The notes under the pieces were generated by a model. The model did not search any database. It saw nothing but the letters and a program-made list of their open reading frames with translations, and had not been told where the DNA came from. From the NCBI RefSeq assembly GCF_900114215.1, contig NZ_FOSG01000006.1, positions 62,001-126,000 of the forward strand: a stretch of 64,000 nt of DNA. The letters run 5' to 3'. The position numbers and the translations under genes were made by a program. Origin of the DNA: Streptomyces mangrovi. Its GTDB lineage: Bacteria; Actinomycetota; Actinomycetes; Streptomycetales; Streptomycetaceae. This document shows, piece by piece, positions 45,278 through 54,718 of this stretch. Positions within the stretch are counted from its first letter, which is position 1; the number at the start of each line of letters is the position of its first letter.

Positions 45278-46642
45278 TCAGCCGGCCGCCGCACGGCCTC
45301 CGGACACCCGCTCCTCGATACGGGAGCGCACCTCGGCGGTCAGGCGCGACAGGGGCCCGGAGGCGGTGGGACGCGGCGGCACCGGATCCACCACACGCCG
45401 CGCCTCGTCGGGCAGCCGGGCCAGATCGGTCTCGAAACGCGCGCGGGCGGCCGCCGGGGTCGCGGGGGCGGCGACGCGCCGGCCGCCGGTCATCACCGTC
45501 TCCAGCAGCGGTTCGGCACCGGGCGGCGGCTCCTCCTCCCGCAGGGCGACGACATCGGCGAAACCCGGGCCGCGGAAGACCTGCTTGGCCCCCGGGGCGG
45601 TCACCTTGGCCGCCGACAGCTTCATCACCGGCCGCCCGTCGTAGGACACCAGCTTGTAGGCGGAGTCCAGATAGGGTGCGTCGGCCGAGACCCCGACGCG
45701 GGTGCCCACGGCGTAGACGTCGATCGGGGCGCCCGAGCGCACCAGGCGGTCGACGCCGTACTCGTCCAGACCGCCGCTGGCGGTGATCCGCACCTCCTCC
45801 AGCCCGGCCCCGTCCAGGATCCGCCGCGCGCGCAGGGCCAGTTCGCCCAGGTCGCCGCTGTCGAGCCGGACTGCGCAGCCGGGCCCGTACCCCAGGTCGC
45901 GCAGCACCCGCGCCGCCGTCCGCACGCCCTTCTCGGTGTCGTAGGTGTCCACCAGGAAGGTCACCGGGCCCGGATGGACCCGGGCGAAGGCGCGGAACGC
46001 CGCCTCCTCGTCCTCGTACGCCTCCACGAAGGAGTGCGCCATGGTGCCCACCGCCGGAATGCCGTAGGCGCCGGACGCGGCCACGTTGCTGGTGCCGGCG
46101 AAACCCACCAGGGCGCCGAGCCGGGCCATGCGCAGGCCCGCCTCGACCCCGTGGGTGCGGCGCAGCGAGAAGTCCACCACCGGGCGGCCGCCGGCGGCCA
46201 GGACGCAGCGCGCCGCCTTCGAGGCGACGGCCGTCTGGTGGCTGAGCTGGTTGAGCAGACAGGTCTCCACCAGCTGTGCCTGCGGCAGCGGGGCGGTCAC
46301 CTCCAGCAGCGGCTCGCCCGCCAGCACGATCCGCCCCTCGGGCACCGCCCGCACCTCGCCGGTGAACTCCAGGCCCCGCATCGGCTCCAGGTCCTCCACC
46401 GGCCGGTGCAGCGCCTCGGCGAAGGCGGCGGCCTCGCTCGCGCCGACCCGCAGCCCCTCCAGGTACGACAGCGCCGACTCCAGCCCCGCCGCGACCAGGA
46501 AGCCGCGGTGCGGCGGCAGCTTCCGCACGAACAGGCTGAAGACGGCCTCGCCGGTCATGTCCTCGCGCAGGTAGGCCAGGGCCATGCTCACCTCGTACAG
46601 GTCCGTGGTGAGCGCTCCGGGGACGGTCATCTGTCCGGTCAT
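45278..46642 (-). CDS. pncB: Nicotinate phosphoribosyltransferase
   Basis: The 454-residue enzyme makes nicotinate mononucleotide from nicotinate and PRPP in NAD salvage. Family features: ALTTDLYEVSMALAYLREDM at the start, FSLFVRKLPPHRGFLVAAGL, the phosphohistidine region DFSLRRTHGVEAGLRMARL, GTMAHSFVEAYEDEEAAFRA, TFLVDTYDTEKGVRTAARVL and RLDSGDLGELALRARRILD. It stands at the left end of the stress island; NAD salvage genes commonly join DosR/OsdR-type dormancy regulons. It starts at ATG 46640-46642. Confidence 0.94.
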   Translation of the reverse strand: MTGQMTVPGALTTDLYEVSMALAYLREDMTGEAVFSLFVRKLPPHRGFLVAAGLESALSYLEGLRVGASEAAAFAEALHRPVEDLEPMRGLEFTGEVRAVPEGRIVLAGEPLLEVTAPLPQAQLVETCLLNQLSHQTAVASKAARCVLAAGGRPVVDFSLRRTHGVEAGLRMARLGALVGFAGTSNVAASGAYGIPAVGTMAHSFVEAYEDEEAAFRAFARVHPGPVTFLVDTYDTEKGVRTAARVLRDLGYGPGCAVRLDSGDLGELALRARRILDGAGLEEVRITASGGLDEYGVDRLVRSGAPIDVYAVGTRVGVSADAPYLDSAYKLVSYDGRPVMKLSAAKVTAPGAKQVFRGPGFADVVALREEEPPPGAEPLLETVMTGGRRVAAPATPAAARARFETDLARLPDEARRVVDPVPPRPTASGPLSRLTAEVRSRIEERVSGGRAAAG

Positions 46643-46721
46643 GTCCGCAGTCTCCTTCCGCGCGCGGCCCGGCGCACCTCCACCCGGCCCGGCCCCTCTC
46701 GACCGTCAGCCCGGCCGCCCG

Positions 46722-48311
46722 TCAGCCCGGCTCCATGTAGGGGCGGCGGAAGGCCGGCGCGGGCCCGGTGCCGTACGGGTACACCGCCGCCAGCGCCTGG
46801 TCGGCCGCCGCCCGGAGCGGGCCGGAGGTGTCCACGGTGACGGCCTCCGGCCACGGCGCCTCCCGCCGCGCCATCGCGGCGGCCACCTCCGCCCCGGCGT
46901 CGGAGACCCCCGGTGCGCGGCCGGCCAGCCGGGAGTCGGCCACATCACCTGGCGTCCGGCAGTTCAGGGCGACCAGCTCCGCGCCGGCGCGCCCGGCGGT
47001 CCGCCGGGCCGCCTCCCGCTGCTCCGGGTCCGTCCAGCTCGCGTCCAGCACCACCGACTCGCCCGAGGACAGCAGGGCGGATGCGCGGTCCAGGAGGGCG
47101 GAGTAGGTGGCGCGCGTCCGCTCGGGCGTGTACAGGCCCTCGCCGTAAGGAGCGGGCGCCGGCTGCTCGGCCGGGATGCCCGCCAGCTCCTTGCGGACGC
47201 GGTCGCTGCTGAGCAGCGTGACGCCCATCCGGTCCGCCAGCGCCCCCGAGAGCGTGGACTTGCCGCGGCCCGGCAGCCCGCCGACCAGCACCAGGCGTAC
47301 GGCGCAGGCGCGCAGGTGGCGCAGGGCCGTCGTCACCAGCCCCCGCGCCTCCTGCCGTGCCCCCGGCGCGCCCTGGACGGCCTGGATGAGGGAGACCTTG
47401 GCGCGGACGAAGGCGCGGTAGGCGACGTAGTGGTGCCACAGGGAGGGCGGCGCGGGGTCCGCGGAGTACTCGCTGTAGCGGGCCAGGAAGAACGCCGCCG
47501 CGTCCGGCGCGCCCAGCCGTTCCAGGTCCATCGCGAGGAACGCGGCGTCGTCCAGACCGTCGACGTAGCGCAGCCGGTCGTCGAACTCCAGACAGTCCAG
47601 GACACGCGGGCCGTCGTCGAGGCAGAAGATGTCCTCGGCCCGCAGATCGCCGTGCCCGTCCACGACCCGGCCCCGGCGGATGCGCGTCTCGAACAGCACC
47701 TCGCGGCCGCCGAGGTAGCGGCGCACCAGCCGCTCGGCCTCGGGCACCCCCTCGGGCAGCTCGATGGCGTCCTCCAGGGCGCGGACCTCGGTGAAGTTCG
47801 CCTCCCAGCGCCCGGCGAGCGCGTCCCGGGTGCCCTCGCGCACCACCTCCGGGCCGCGCGGGGAGTCCGCGTGCCGGGCCGCCAGCAGCCGTGCCACGGC
47901 CCGCAGCGGCTCCCGTACGTCCTCGCCCCGGCGTACCAGGGCGGACAGCCGGCGCCCGGCCGGCATACGGCGCATCACCACGACCGGCTCGGGCCCGCCG
48001 TCCTCCTCCCGTCCGGAGGGGGGATCGAAAGGACAGCGGATCTCCGCGAGCCCCAGGTAGACGTCGGGCGCGAAACGGCGGTTGAGCTCGATCTCCCGTT
48101 CGCATCCCCGCCGCCGGGCGGCGAGGGTGGTGAAATCCACGAACCCCAGGCCGACCGGCTTCTTCAGCTTGTAGACGCGGTCCCCGAGGAAGAACAGCAC
48201 CGCGGTGTGGGTCTCGCCGGCCTCCGCGCGCGGAAAGTGTGCCGCTCCCGCTCCGGTGCCGGGGTCGGCGCCGGAGCGGGAGCCGGGACCGGAGGTCGGG
48301 GGTGTGGGCAT
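46722..48311 (-). CDS. APH-like/P-loop kinase fusion (COG2187-COG0645 type)
   Basis: The 529-residue protein starts at ATG 48309-48311 behind AGGGAG. The N-terminal 330 residues are an aminoglycoside-phosphotransferase-like kinase (AVLFFLGDRVYKLKKPVGLG, VVDGHGDLRAEDIFCLDDGP, LDCLEFDDRLRYVDGLDDAA). The C-terminal part is a gluconate-kinase-like P-loop domain (LVLVGGLPGRGKSTLSGALA, VLDASWTDPEQREAARR). Such fusions are regular members of DosR-type dormancy regulons. Substrate unknown. Confidence 0.82.
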   Translation of the reverse strand: MPTPPTSGPGSRSGADPGTGAGAAHFPRAEAGETHTAVLFFLGDRVYKLKKPVGLGFVDFTTLAARRRGCEREIELNRRFAPDVYLGLAEIRCPFDPPSGREEDGGPEPVVVMRRMPAGRRLSALVRRGEDVREPLRAVARLLAARHADSPRGPEVVREGTRDALAGRWEANFTEVRALEDAIELPEGVPEAERLVRRYLGGREVLFETRIRRGRVVDGHGDLRAEDIFCLDDGPRVLDCLEFDDRLRYVDGLDDAAFLAMDLERLGAPDAAAFFLARYSEYSADPAPPSLWHHYVAYRAFVRAKVSLIQAVQGAPGARQEARGLVTTALRHLRACAVRLVLVGGLPGRGKSTLSGALADRMGVTLLSSDRVRKELAGIPAEQPAPAPYGEGLYTPERTRATYSALLDRASALLSSGESVVLDASWTDPEQREAARRTAGRAGAELVALNCRTPGDVADSRLAGRAPGVSDAGAEVAAAMARREAPWPEAVTVDTSGPLRAAADQALAAVYPYGTGPAPAFRRPYMEPG

Positions 48312-48712
48312 CCTGTGGCTCCCTGGCTTCCGTCGGGCGTGCTGTCGAGCGCGTGCTGAGGTCGTGCGGGGTCCGCGCGGACGACGGCCCCGCCCGGTGG
48401 GGAGTACCGGGAAGGCCGCTTCGGAAACCCGCGCCCGTCCGGACCGGGGCGCGGCCCGTACGCCGTCCGATGGAACCCTCACGGCACCGGGGTTACCGTG
48501 GAAGGCGGAGGCCGCGGGCGTATCCACGCCGAGGAGGCGCCGGCTATGCCCGGTGCGGCGACCACCGGAACCGGTGGGCCGGCGGGCGGAGTGCGCCGCG
48601 GGAGACACGGCCGTGCCGGGACGGCCGGGGAGGGCCGCGGCAGGCGCGGACACACGGACCGGGCCGAACGCATCCGGACCCATCGGCCCCGCACCACCCC
48701 AGGGAGCAGACG
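48312..48712. other. Divergent promoter region with a possible OsdR/DevR-type site
   Basis: No gene is supported in this 400-bp gap. It contains a GC-rich palindrome GGACCCATCGGCCC at 48676-48689, matching 11 of 14 positions of the box at 59095, 24 bp before the DUF1876 start. It is a candidate binding site for the regulator of the island. Confidence 0.45.
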
Positions 48713-48967
48713 ATGGCTCACACACAGGACTGGAAGGTCCGCCTCCACCTCTTCGAGGAGGAGGGCACGACGAAGGCCCACGCGGTACTGGACCTCGGGG
48801 GCACGGAGATCAGCGGGCAGGGCGTCGCGCGGCGCAATCCGCACGACAGGGACGTCCCCGAGATCGGCGACGAACTCGCGGCGGGACGCGCGATGAACGA
48901 CCTGGCGCAGAAGCTGCTGAGCGTCGCGCGCACCGACATCGAGGGCGTGGCGCATCCCGGGCCCTGA
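48713..48967 (+). CDS. DUF1876 (dsRBD-like) small protein
   Basis: The 84-residue protein starts at ATG 48713 behind AGGGAG. WKVRLHLFEEEGTTKAHAVL, GVARRNPHDRDVPEIGDELA and ALNDLAQKLL-like NDLAQKLLSVARTDIEG match DUF1876, a double-stranded-RNA-binding-like fold found in actinobacterial dormancy genes. Function unknown. It accompanies the Acg nitroreductase next door. Confidence 0.9.
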   Translation: MAHTQDWKVRLHLFEEEGTTKAHAVLDLGGTEISGQGVARRNPHDRDVPEIGDELAAGRAMNDLAQKLLSVARTDIEGVAHPGP

Positions 48968-49131
48968 CCCAGGCCGACCCCGGATCCCCGGCCACGGCCG
49001 GGGATCCGGGGTCGGCGCCTGGCTCGATACCCGGCTCGACCGGGTCCCGGGCGCGCCCCCGGCCCGCGGGCGCGCCCCTCTGAGCCGTCCACACCGGCAG
49101 GTCGGCGGGCCGTCAGGAGCGGGGAGGCCCG

Positions 49132-50187
49132 ATGAGCACACGGGAGATGTCCGACGAACGAGTGACGGCCGCGGTCCGCGACGCCGCCGCGGCTCCGTCC
49201 ATGCACAACACCCAGCCGTGGCGGTTCCGCTATTCGAGGAGCGAGGGCGCCTTCCAGGTGCGCGCGGACTTCGGCCGGGAGCTCCCGCACGCCGATCCCG
49301 ACGGGCGCGCCCTCCACGTCAGCTGCGGCGCCGCCCTGTTCAACCTGAGGGTCGCGCTCGCCCACGAGGGACTGCGGCCGGTGACCCGGCTGCTGCCGGA
49401 CCCGGACGATCCCGCCCTGCTCGCCGTGGTGCGTCCGGCCGGCCCCGGGGACGGCGAGGGATCCGGGGGCGGTGGAGACGGCGAGGACGGGATCGGCGCG
49501 CTCCACCCGGCCGTCCACCGCCGCCACACCAGCCGCCTGCCGTTCACCGGGACCGAGATCCCCCAGACGCTGCGCACCGCGCTGTCCGACGCCGCCCTGA
49601 GGGAGGGAGCCCTGCTGGACTTCCCGGGGCCGAGGCATCTGCGGTGGGTGCTGGAACTGGTGGAGGAGGCCGAGGCCCGCAACCGCGCCGACCGCGGCGA
49701 GGCGGAGGACCTGGCCCACTGGACCCGCACCGGAGCCGCCGCGACAGCCGCGACCGCCGGGGCGGACCCCGTAGGTGGTGTGGACACGGCCGGTGACGGG
49801 GTCCCCGAGTACGCCTTCGGGCCGCGCAAGTTCGACGGGCGCGCCCCGGTACGGGACTTCGCGGGCACCGGGCGCGTGGCCGGGCGCCGCTCGGAGACCT
49901 TCGAGCGGCAACCGCGGATCGCCCTGCTCAGTACGGTGAAGGACCGCCCCGGGGACTGGCTGAGGGCGGGGCAGGCCATGGAGCGCGTCCTGCTGCTGGC
50001 CACCCTGGAGGGCCTGGTCGGCTCGCCGGCCACCCAGCCCGTTGAGTGGCCCGACCTGCGGTGGCCGCTGCGCGATCCGGTGTCGGGCCGGGGTCGGGTG
50101 CAGATGGTGCTGCGGCTGGGATACGGGCCGCCGGGGCCCGGCACCCCGCGCCGCCCGCCGGGCGAGGTGCTCGACATCGGGCCGTAG
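49132..50187 (+). CDS. Acg-family FMN-binding nitroreductase-like protein
   Basis: The 351-residue protein has the opening VRDAAAAPSMHNTQPWRFRY typical of Acg proteins, followed by GRALHVSCGAALFNLRVALA, RRHTSRLPFTGTEIP, WLRAGQAMERVLLLATLEGL and the C-terminal VLRLGYGPPGPGTPRRPPGE. Acg proteins are two-lobed nitroreductase relatives that hold FMN in a closed form and are hallmarks of the DosR dormancy regulon. A Gly/Glu/Asp-rich insertion lies near residue 110. A second copy is at 53115. Confidence 0.9.
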   Translation: MSTREMSDERVTAAVRDAAAAPSMHNTQPWRFRYSRSEGAFQVRADFGRELPHADPDGRALHVSCGAALFNLRVALAHEGLRPVTRLLPDPDDPALLAVVRPAGPGDGEGSGGGGDGEDGIGALHPAVHRRHTSRLPFTGTEIPQTLRTALSDAALREGALLDFPGPRHLRWVLELVEEAEARNRADRGEAEDLAHWTRTGAAATAATAGADPVGGVDTAGDGVPEYAFGPRKFDGRAPVRDFAGTGRVAGRRSETFERQPRIALLSTVKDRPGDWLRAGQAMERVLLLATLEGLVGSPATQPVEWPDLRWPLRDPVSGRGRVQMVLRLGYGPPGPGTPRRPPGEVLDIGP

Positions 50188-50220
50188 CGCGTCGTGCCGC
50201 GGCACGACGCGCTACGGCCC
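50179..50220. terminator. 42-bp perfect palindrome terminator
   Basis: 20-nt arms (50179-50198 and 50201-50220) are perfectly complementary with only GC between them. It overlaps the end of the acg gene (stop at 50185-50187) and faces the DUF1918 stop, so it serves both directions. Confidence 0.75.
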
Positions 50221-50232
50221 GATCCGGCCGGG

Positions 50233-50511
50233 TCACCCCCGGCCGGATCCGCCGGCCCCGCCCGGCTGCGCGGTGTCCGGGGCGGTGCCCGGGATGGTGC
50301 CCGGGTCCTCGCGGTGGTGCAGATGCCGGACGTGGGCGTCGGGCCCGGGGAAGACCAGCGAGACCCGGCCGGTGTCCGACCAGCGCACGTCGTACGGCGG
50401 TGTCCCGTCGCCGTGGTGCAGCCCGATGATCTCGCCGTCCCGCCGGGCGACGCCCGTGGCCGGACTCTCGATGATCAGCTCGTCTCCCAGTTCCGCGTGC
50501 ATGGTCGTCAC
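50233..50511 (-). CDS. DUF1918 protein
   Basis: The 92-residue protein opens with GDELIIESPATGVARRDGEI and continues with PYDVRWSDTGRVSLVFPGPD, the DUF1918 SH3-like barrel consensus. It ends in a Gly/Pro-rich tail. Start GTG 50509-50511 fits the GGAGAG spacing; ATG 50500-50502 is an alternative. DUF1918 genes recur in actinobacterial stress islands. Confidence 0.85.
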   Translation of the reverse strand: MTTMHAELGDELIIESPATGVARRDGEIIGLHHGDGTPPYDVRWSDTGRVSLVFPGPDAHVRHLHHREDPGTIPGTAPDTAQPGGAGGSGRG

Positions 50512-50709
50512 CGCTCTCCGAAGCTCTCCGGAGCCCGCCCTCCGGTGCCGTGGTCCGGCCTCCGCGCGCCCCGGGTACGAGACCGGGTACCCCGCGAGGC
50601 CGTATCCGCAACCGGTGGGCGGGATCTCACAGGAGGTGCCCGTTCCGGGGCGCTGCCGCGGTCCGGTGACGGGCGGGACGGGGAGTGGTGGGGCCGGCTC
50701 GGGGACGGG

Positions 50710-50994
50710 TCAGTTCGGGGAGTAGGTCAGGCAGTCGGCCGTGCCGTGCAGGGCGCCCACCGAGATGCCGGTCGCCTGGCACTCGAAGTCGGTGTTGTGC
50801 CGGCAGTCCGACATCTTGCAGGCGCCGACGTGCGCGGCGGCCTCCGGGCTGCCGCCCTTGCGCGGAGCGGTGAAGAACGTGTCGCATTGGGCCTGCTGGG
50901 GGTCGCCGACGGTGATGGCGAGCGCGTGGCAGGCGTGCTCCCTGTTGTACGCGCAGGGCTCCACGGCGCATTCGGTCACAGCGGGCATGTCCAT
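50710..50994 (-). CDS. DUF1540 tandem zinc-ribbon-like protein
   Basis: The 94-residue protein has two DUF1540 repeats with regular cysteines: ECAVEPCAYNREHACHALAI...QCDTF and ACKMSDCRHNTDFECQATGI...DCLTY. Each probably binds a metal. It starts at ATG 50992-50994 behind GGAGAG. Function unknown; its place next to the sensor kinase and stress genes suggests a redox or metal role. Confidence 0.85.
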   Translation of the reverse strand: MDMPAVTECAVEPCAYNREHACHALAITVGDPQQAQCDTFFTAPRKGGSPEAAAHVGACKMSDCRHNTDFECQATGISVGALHGTADCLTYSPN

Positions 50995-51334
50995 GGATCT
51001 CTCCAGTGCTCTTCGGGTGTCCTCGGGCGCTTTCGGTGTTCGGTGGACACCCGGCCCGGGGCCGGGGCGTCCGAGGTGGAGACTTTCCCGGCCGGGCGGA
51101 GGCACCTGTCCCGGGAGCGCCGCAGTTCACCCGATGAGCCGAGCGAGGAGAGGCCGTCGGATCCCCGTCCGACTAAATAGTGTGCCAAGCAGTTCATATG
51201 ACAAAGTTAGAAATCGAACAGGTCGAACAGGTCAGACAGAGCGGCCTGGACCGGACCCCCTGGGGTGGGGCAGCGGTCCGCCGGGGTGAACCGATACCTT
51301 TGGGTAAAGGCTCTGAGGCCTGACGGAAGGACCG
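50995..51334. other. AT-rich promoter region between DUF1540 and the kinase
   Basis: No gene is supported. 51170-51240 is unusually AT-rich for this genome and contains the direct repeat GAACAGGTC twice (51218-51226 and 51227-51235). It probably holds the promoter of the histidine kinase gene. Confidence 0.45.
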
Positions 51335-53056
51335 GTGGGCATGGGGAGCGAGAAGGACGCAGGGCGTCTGCCTCGGTTGCAGTTGGACGAGTTGCTGGAC
51401 GAGCTGCAGGCTCGCGTCGACGCGGTGCGCGGCACCCGGGACCGGGTGCACAGTCTGCTCGAGGCCGTGATGTCGGTGGGGCAGGAGCTGGAGCTGTCCC
51501 ACGCACTCCAGCGGATCGTGGAGGCGGCGGTGCTGCTGGTCGACGCCGAGTACGGCGCCCTCGGCGTCATCGGTGAGGACGGCAGGCTGTCCCAGTTCAT
51601 CCCGGTGGGCATCGACGCGGAGACGGTCAAGGCCATCGGCCCGCTGCCGTCGGGCCACGGGCTGCTGGGCGAGCTGATCCGCCACCCGGAGCCGCTGCGC
51701 ATCCCGGAGCTGGCCGAGCATCGCAACTCCTCGGGCTTCCCGCCCAACCACCCGCCGATGCACTCCTTCCTGGGCGTGCCGATCCGGGTGCGCGAGGAGG
51801 TGTTCGGCAACCTCTACCTGACCGAGAAGCGGGGCGGGGCGGAGTTCGACGCCGAGGACGAGGCGGTGCTGTCCACCCTCGCCGTGGCGGCGGGCGTGGC
51901 CATCGAGAACGCCCGCCTCTACGAGCAGGCCCGCAACCGCGAGCGCTGGATGGAGGCCAACGCCGAGATCACCGCCGGACTGCTGTCCGGGGCGGACGAG
52001 CAGGAGGTGCTGGCACTGGTCGTCGACCACGCGCGCCACATCCTCGCCGCGGACCTGGGCGTACTGGCCCTGCCCCTGGAGGACACCGGCAATCTCCAGG
52101 TGGTGCTGGCCGAAGGGGAGGGCGGCGAGGAGTTCCGCGGACTGGTGCTGCCGGAGGAAGGATCGTTCGTGGGGGCGGCGCTGGCCGCCGGCGAGGCGAT
52201 CACCAGTGTCGACATCGCGAACGACCCCCGTATCTCGGCCGGTACGGAACGCTGGAAGGGCATGGGCCCGACGGTGGCGGTGCCGATGGGCGCCGGCGAC
52301 GGGGTGCGCGGTGTGCTGCTGCTGGCGCGCAGGGAGAGGCGTGCGCCGTTCACGGAGACGGAGACGGCGCCGCTGGCGTCCTTCTCCGGACAGGCCGCGG
52401 TGGCCATGGAGCTGGCGGAGCGGCGCCGGGCGGCCGAGCAGGTGGCCCTGCTGGAGGACCGCGACCGCATCGCCCGCGATCTGCACGACCTTGCCATCCA
52501 GCGGCTGTTCGCCACGGGTATGACGCTGCAGAGCGCGGTGCGCTTCGTCCAGCACCAGGAGGCGAGTGAGCGGCTGCTGCGGGCCGTGGACGACCTGGAC
52601 GAGACCATCAAGATCATCCGATCGACGATCTTCGGTCTGCGCAGCCACGGGGACGGCCGGGCCCGGCAACAGGGGCTGCGGGTGCGGGTGGCCCGGCTGG
52701 TGGAGGAGGCCGTGGGGAACCTGGGCTTCACCCCGGCCCTGCGCATGGAGGGGCTGGTGGACACCGATGTGCCGCCGGCCGTGGCCGACCATGTGGTGGC
52801 GGTGCTGGCCGAGGCGCTGTCGAACGTGGCGCGGCACGCGCGGGCCGCGGTGGCGGAGGTCTCGCTGGTGGTGGCGCGCGGCTCCCTGACCGCCACGGTG
52901 GCCGACGACGGGGTGGGCATTCCGGAGGGCGGACGCCGCAGCGGGCTGGTGAACCTGGCGGAGCGGGCCGAGAAGCTCGGCGGCGAGCTGCTGGTGGAGA
53001 GACCGCCGTCCGGCGGCTCCCGTCTGGTGTGGCGGGTGCCGCTGGACGGGGTCTGA
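51335..53056 (+). CDS. DevS/OsdK-like GAF sensor histidine kinase
   Basis: The 573-residue kinase has two GAF domains (about 55-200: LELSHALQRIVEAAVLLVDA, HSFLGVPIRVREEVFGNLYL; and about 225-370: VLALVVDHARHILAADLGVL, GPTVAVPMGAGDGVRGVLLL). The HisKA_3 helix RIARDLHDLAIQRLFATGMT has phospho-acceptor His384, and the ATPase end has ALSNVARHARAAVAE and VADDGVGIPEGGRRSGLVNL. This is the layout of DevS/DosT and of the Streptomyces OsdK kinase, which sense oxygen, NO or redox in GAF1. Start is GTG 51335 or ATG 51341. No response regulator gene lies in the window. Confidence 0.92.
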   Translation: MGMGSEKDAGRLPRLQLDELLDELQARVDAVRGTRDRVHSLLEAVMSVGQELELSHALQRIVEAAVLLVDAEYGALGVIGEDGRLSQFIPVGIDAETVKAIGPLPSGHGLLGELIRHPEPLRIPELAEHRNSSGFPPNHPPMHSFLGVPIRVREEVFGNLYLTEKRGGAEFDAEDEAVLSTLAVAAGVAIENARLYEQARNRERWMEANAEITAGLLSGADEQEVLALVVDHARHILAADLGVLALPLEDTGNLQVVLAEGEGGEEFRGLVLPEEGSFVGAALAAGEAITSVDIANDPRISAGTERWKGMGPTVAVPMGAGDGVRGVLLLARRERRAPFTETETAPLASFSGQAAVAMELAERRRAAEQVALLEDRDRIARDLHDLAIQRLFATGMTLQSAVRFVQHQEASERLLRAVDDLDETIKIIRSTIFGLRSHGDGRARQQGLRVRVARLVEEAVGNLGFTPALRMEGLVDTDVPPAVADHVVAVLAEALSNVARHARAAVAEVSLVVARGSLTATVADDGVGIPEGGRRSGLVNLAERAEKLGGELLVERPPSGGSRLVWRVPLDGV

Positions 53057-53114
53057 GAAACCGGAGCCCGAGCGGCCGGCCCCGCCCGGCTGCGCGGTGT
53101 CCGGGGCGGCACGG

Positions 53115-54089
53115 TCAGGCCCCCGTCTCCAGCACCTCCCGCACCGGCCGGCGCGGCGTGGCCGGTCCCTCGGGGCCGTAACCGAGGCGGACGAGCATCT
53201 GGACGTACCGCGGGCCTTCGGTGACGCGCTGCAGGGACGTCCTGAGGTCCGGCCACTCCAGGGCCTGGTGCAGCAGTGAGGTCCGCACCGAGTGGGCGGT
53301 GGCGACCAGCAGGACGTGTTCCAGGGCCTGCCCGGCGCGGAGCCAGTCCGCGCGCCGGTCCCGGGCCGTGGCCAGGACGGCGATGGTGGGCCCGGTCTCG
53401 AACCGGGCCGTGAGGGCGCCGGCCGCCCCGACACCGGAGAAGTCGCGCAGCGGCAGGCGCCCGGTGGCGTCGCGGGCGCCCAGGGCGGCGCCGGGGAGCC
53501 CGTCGTGGGCACCCTCGCGCATCCAGGAGCGGTTCTCGGCGCGGCGCGCGTCGGTCTCGGTGTTGCGGCGTTCGGCCGCGGCGGTCAGACGCATCATCCG
53601 GGTGGTGTCCCGGGCGCCGGGGAACCACAGCGAGGCGCCCTCGGCGCGGGCGGCGGCGGCCAGCTCGCGCAGGAGCTCCTCGGGCGGGCGGTGCGGGGAG
53701 AAGGGGAAGCGGCTGCTGTGCCGGCGCCACAGGGCGGCGTACAGGTCGGGGCGGTGGCGCGGGTCGGGAGCGTCGGTCCGCACCGGGCGCACGGAGGCCA
53801 GCAGGTCCGGTTCGCCGGGGCGGGGCAGCAGGCGTACGGACGGTTCCCAGCCGGTGTGGGCCACCGCCACGCGGAGGTTGAACACGGCGGCGCCGACGGA
53901 GATGTGCAGGGCCCGCCCGACGGGGTCGGTGTGGCGCAGCCCCCGCCCCGCGGCGGCGCGTACCTCCAGGGTGGAGGTGGCGGGGTCCAGGCGATAGCGC
54001 CAGGGCTGGGTGTTGTGGATCGACGGTGCTGCCACGGCGGCGGAGACGAGGTTCTCCAGGACGACCGCGTCGAGTGTGGTGGGTGGCAT
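53115..54089 (-). CDS. Acg-family FMN-binding nitroreductase-like protein (second copy)
   Basis: The 324-residue paralogue has VAAPSIHNTQPWRYRLDPAT, GRALHISVGAAVFNLRVAVA, RRHSSRFPFSPHRPPEELL, WLRAGQALEHVLLVATAHSV and VRLGYGPEGPATPRRPVREV. It is convergent with the kinase gene and starts at ATG 54087-54089 behind GGGAGGAG. A candidate box (54149-54162) lies 60 bp before it. It lacks the acidic insertion of the first copy. Confidence 0.9.
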   Translation of the reverse strand: MPPTTLDAVVLENLVSAAVAAPSIHNTQPWRYRLDPATSTLEVRAAAGRGLRHTDPVGRALHISVGAAVFNLRVAVAHTGWEPSVRLLPRPGEPDLLASVRPVRTDAPDPRHRPDLYAALWRRHSSRFPFSPHRPPEELLRELAAAARAEGASLWFPGARDTTRMMRLTAAAERRNTETDARRAENRSWMREGAHDGLPGAALGARDATGRLPLRDFSGVGAAGALTARFETGPTIAVLATARDRRADWLRAGQALEHVLLVATAHSVRTSLLHQALEWPDLRTSLQRVTEGPRYVQMLVRLGYGPEGPATPRRPVREVLETGA

Positions 54090-54148
54090 GGTGTTCTCCT
54101 CCCGTTCCGGCCGCCACCAGGCTGCCCCGGCGGCCGTCCGCCGGGGCA

Positions 54149-54162
54149 GTGCCGTTGGTCCC
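54149..54162. promoter_or_regulatory. Candidate OsdR/DevR-type box
   Basis: GTGCCGTTGGTCCC matches the palindrome GGGCCGTTCGGCCC at 59095 in 11 of 14 positions. It lies between the divergent acg-2 and OsmC genes and could serve both. Confidence 0.45.
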
Positions 54163-54299
54163 GTTCCGCGCCGCCGACCGGTCCAGGCGGCCGGGCGGCC
54201 CGGAAAGCGGGGCCGTACGGCCCCCCGGCGCGTCCGGTCGGCCCCTGCCGCGGCGGTGCGCGGGTCGGTTGACTGGAGGCGATGTCAAGGAGGTGCGTC

Positions 54300-54695
54300 A
54301 TGGAGAAGGTGTCGGTGGCCCTGTCGGGGGGCGATGCCTACCAGGTCTCGGTGCGCGGTCACGAGTTCACCGTGGACCAGCCGCCGGAGGCCGGCGGCGA
54401 GGGGCTGGGGCCCACACCCGTGGACCTGTTCGTCGCCTCGCTGGCTTCGTGCGTGGGCTTCTACGCGGGCCGCTATCTGGCGCGGCACGGGCTGCCGCGC
54501 GAGGGGCTGCGGGTGGAGACGGAGTACGAGATGGCCGACGGCCGGCCGGCGCGGGTGGGGGAGGTGCGGCTGCGCCTGGTGCTGCCGCGGGACATCGGGG
54601 AGACGCGCACCCGGGCACTGGCGGCGGTGGTGGACCACTGCACGGTGCACAACTCGCTGCGGCAGCCGCCGCGGGTGGACATCGAGATCGGCTGA
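54300..54695 (+). CDS. OsmC/Ohr-family protein
   Basis: The 131-residue protein starts at ATG 54300 behind AGGAGG, preferred over an ATG 18 bp upstream. The OsmC motifs are GLGPTPVDLFVASLASCVGF with the peroxidatic Cys, and AVVDHCTVHNSLRQPP with the second Cys. It should reduce organic peroxides or act as a thiol-based stress enzyme in the cytoplasm. Confidence 0.92.
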   Translation: MEKVSVALSGGDAYQVSVRGHEFTVDQPPEAGGEGLGPTPVDLFVASLASCVGFYAGRYLARHGLPREGLRVETEYEMADGRPARVGEVRLRLVLPRDIGETRTRALAAVVDHCTVHNSLRQPPRVDIEIG

Positions 54696-54718
54696 GGAGC
54701 CGAGGGCGAGGAGGGGAG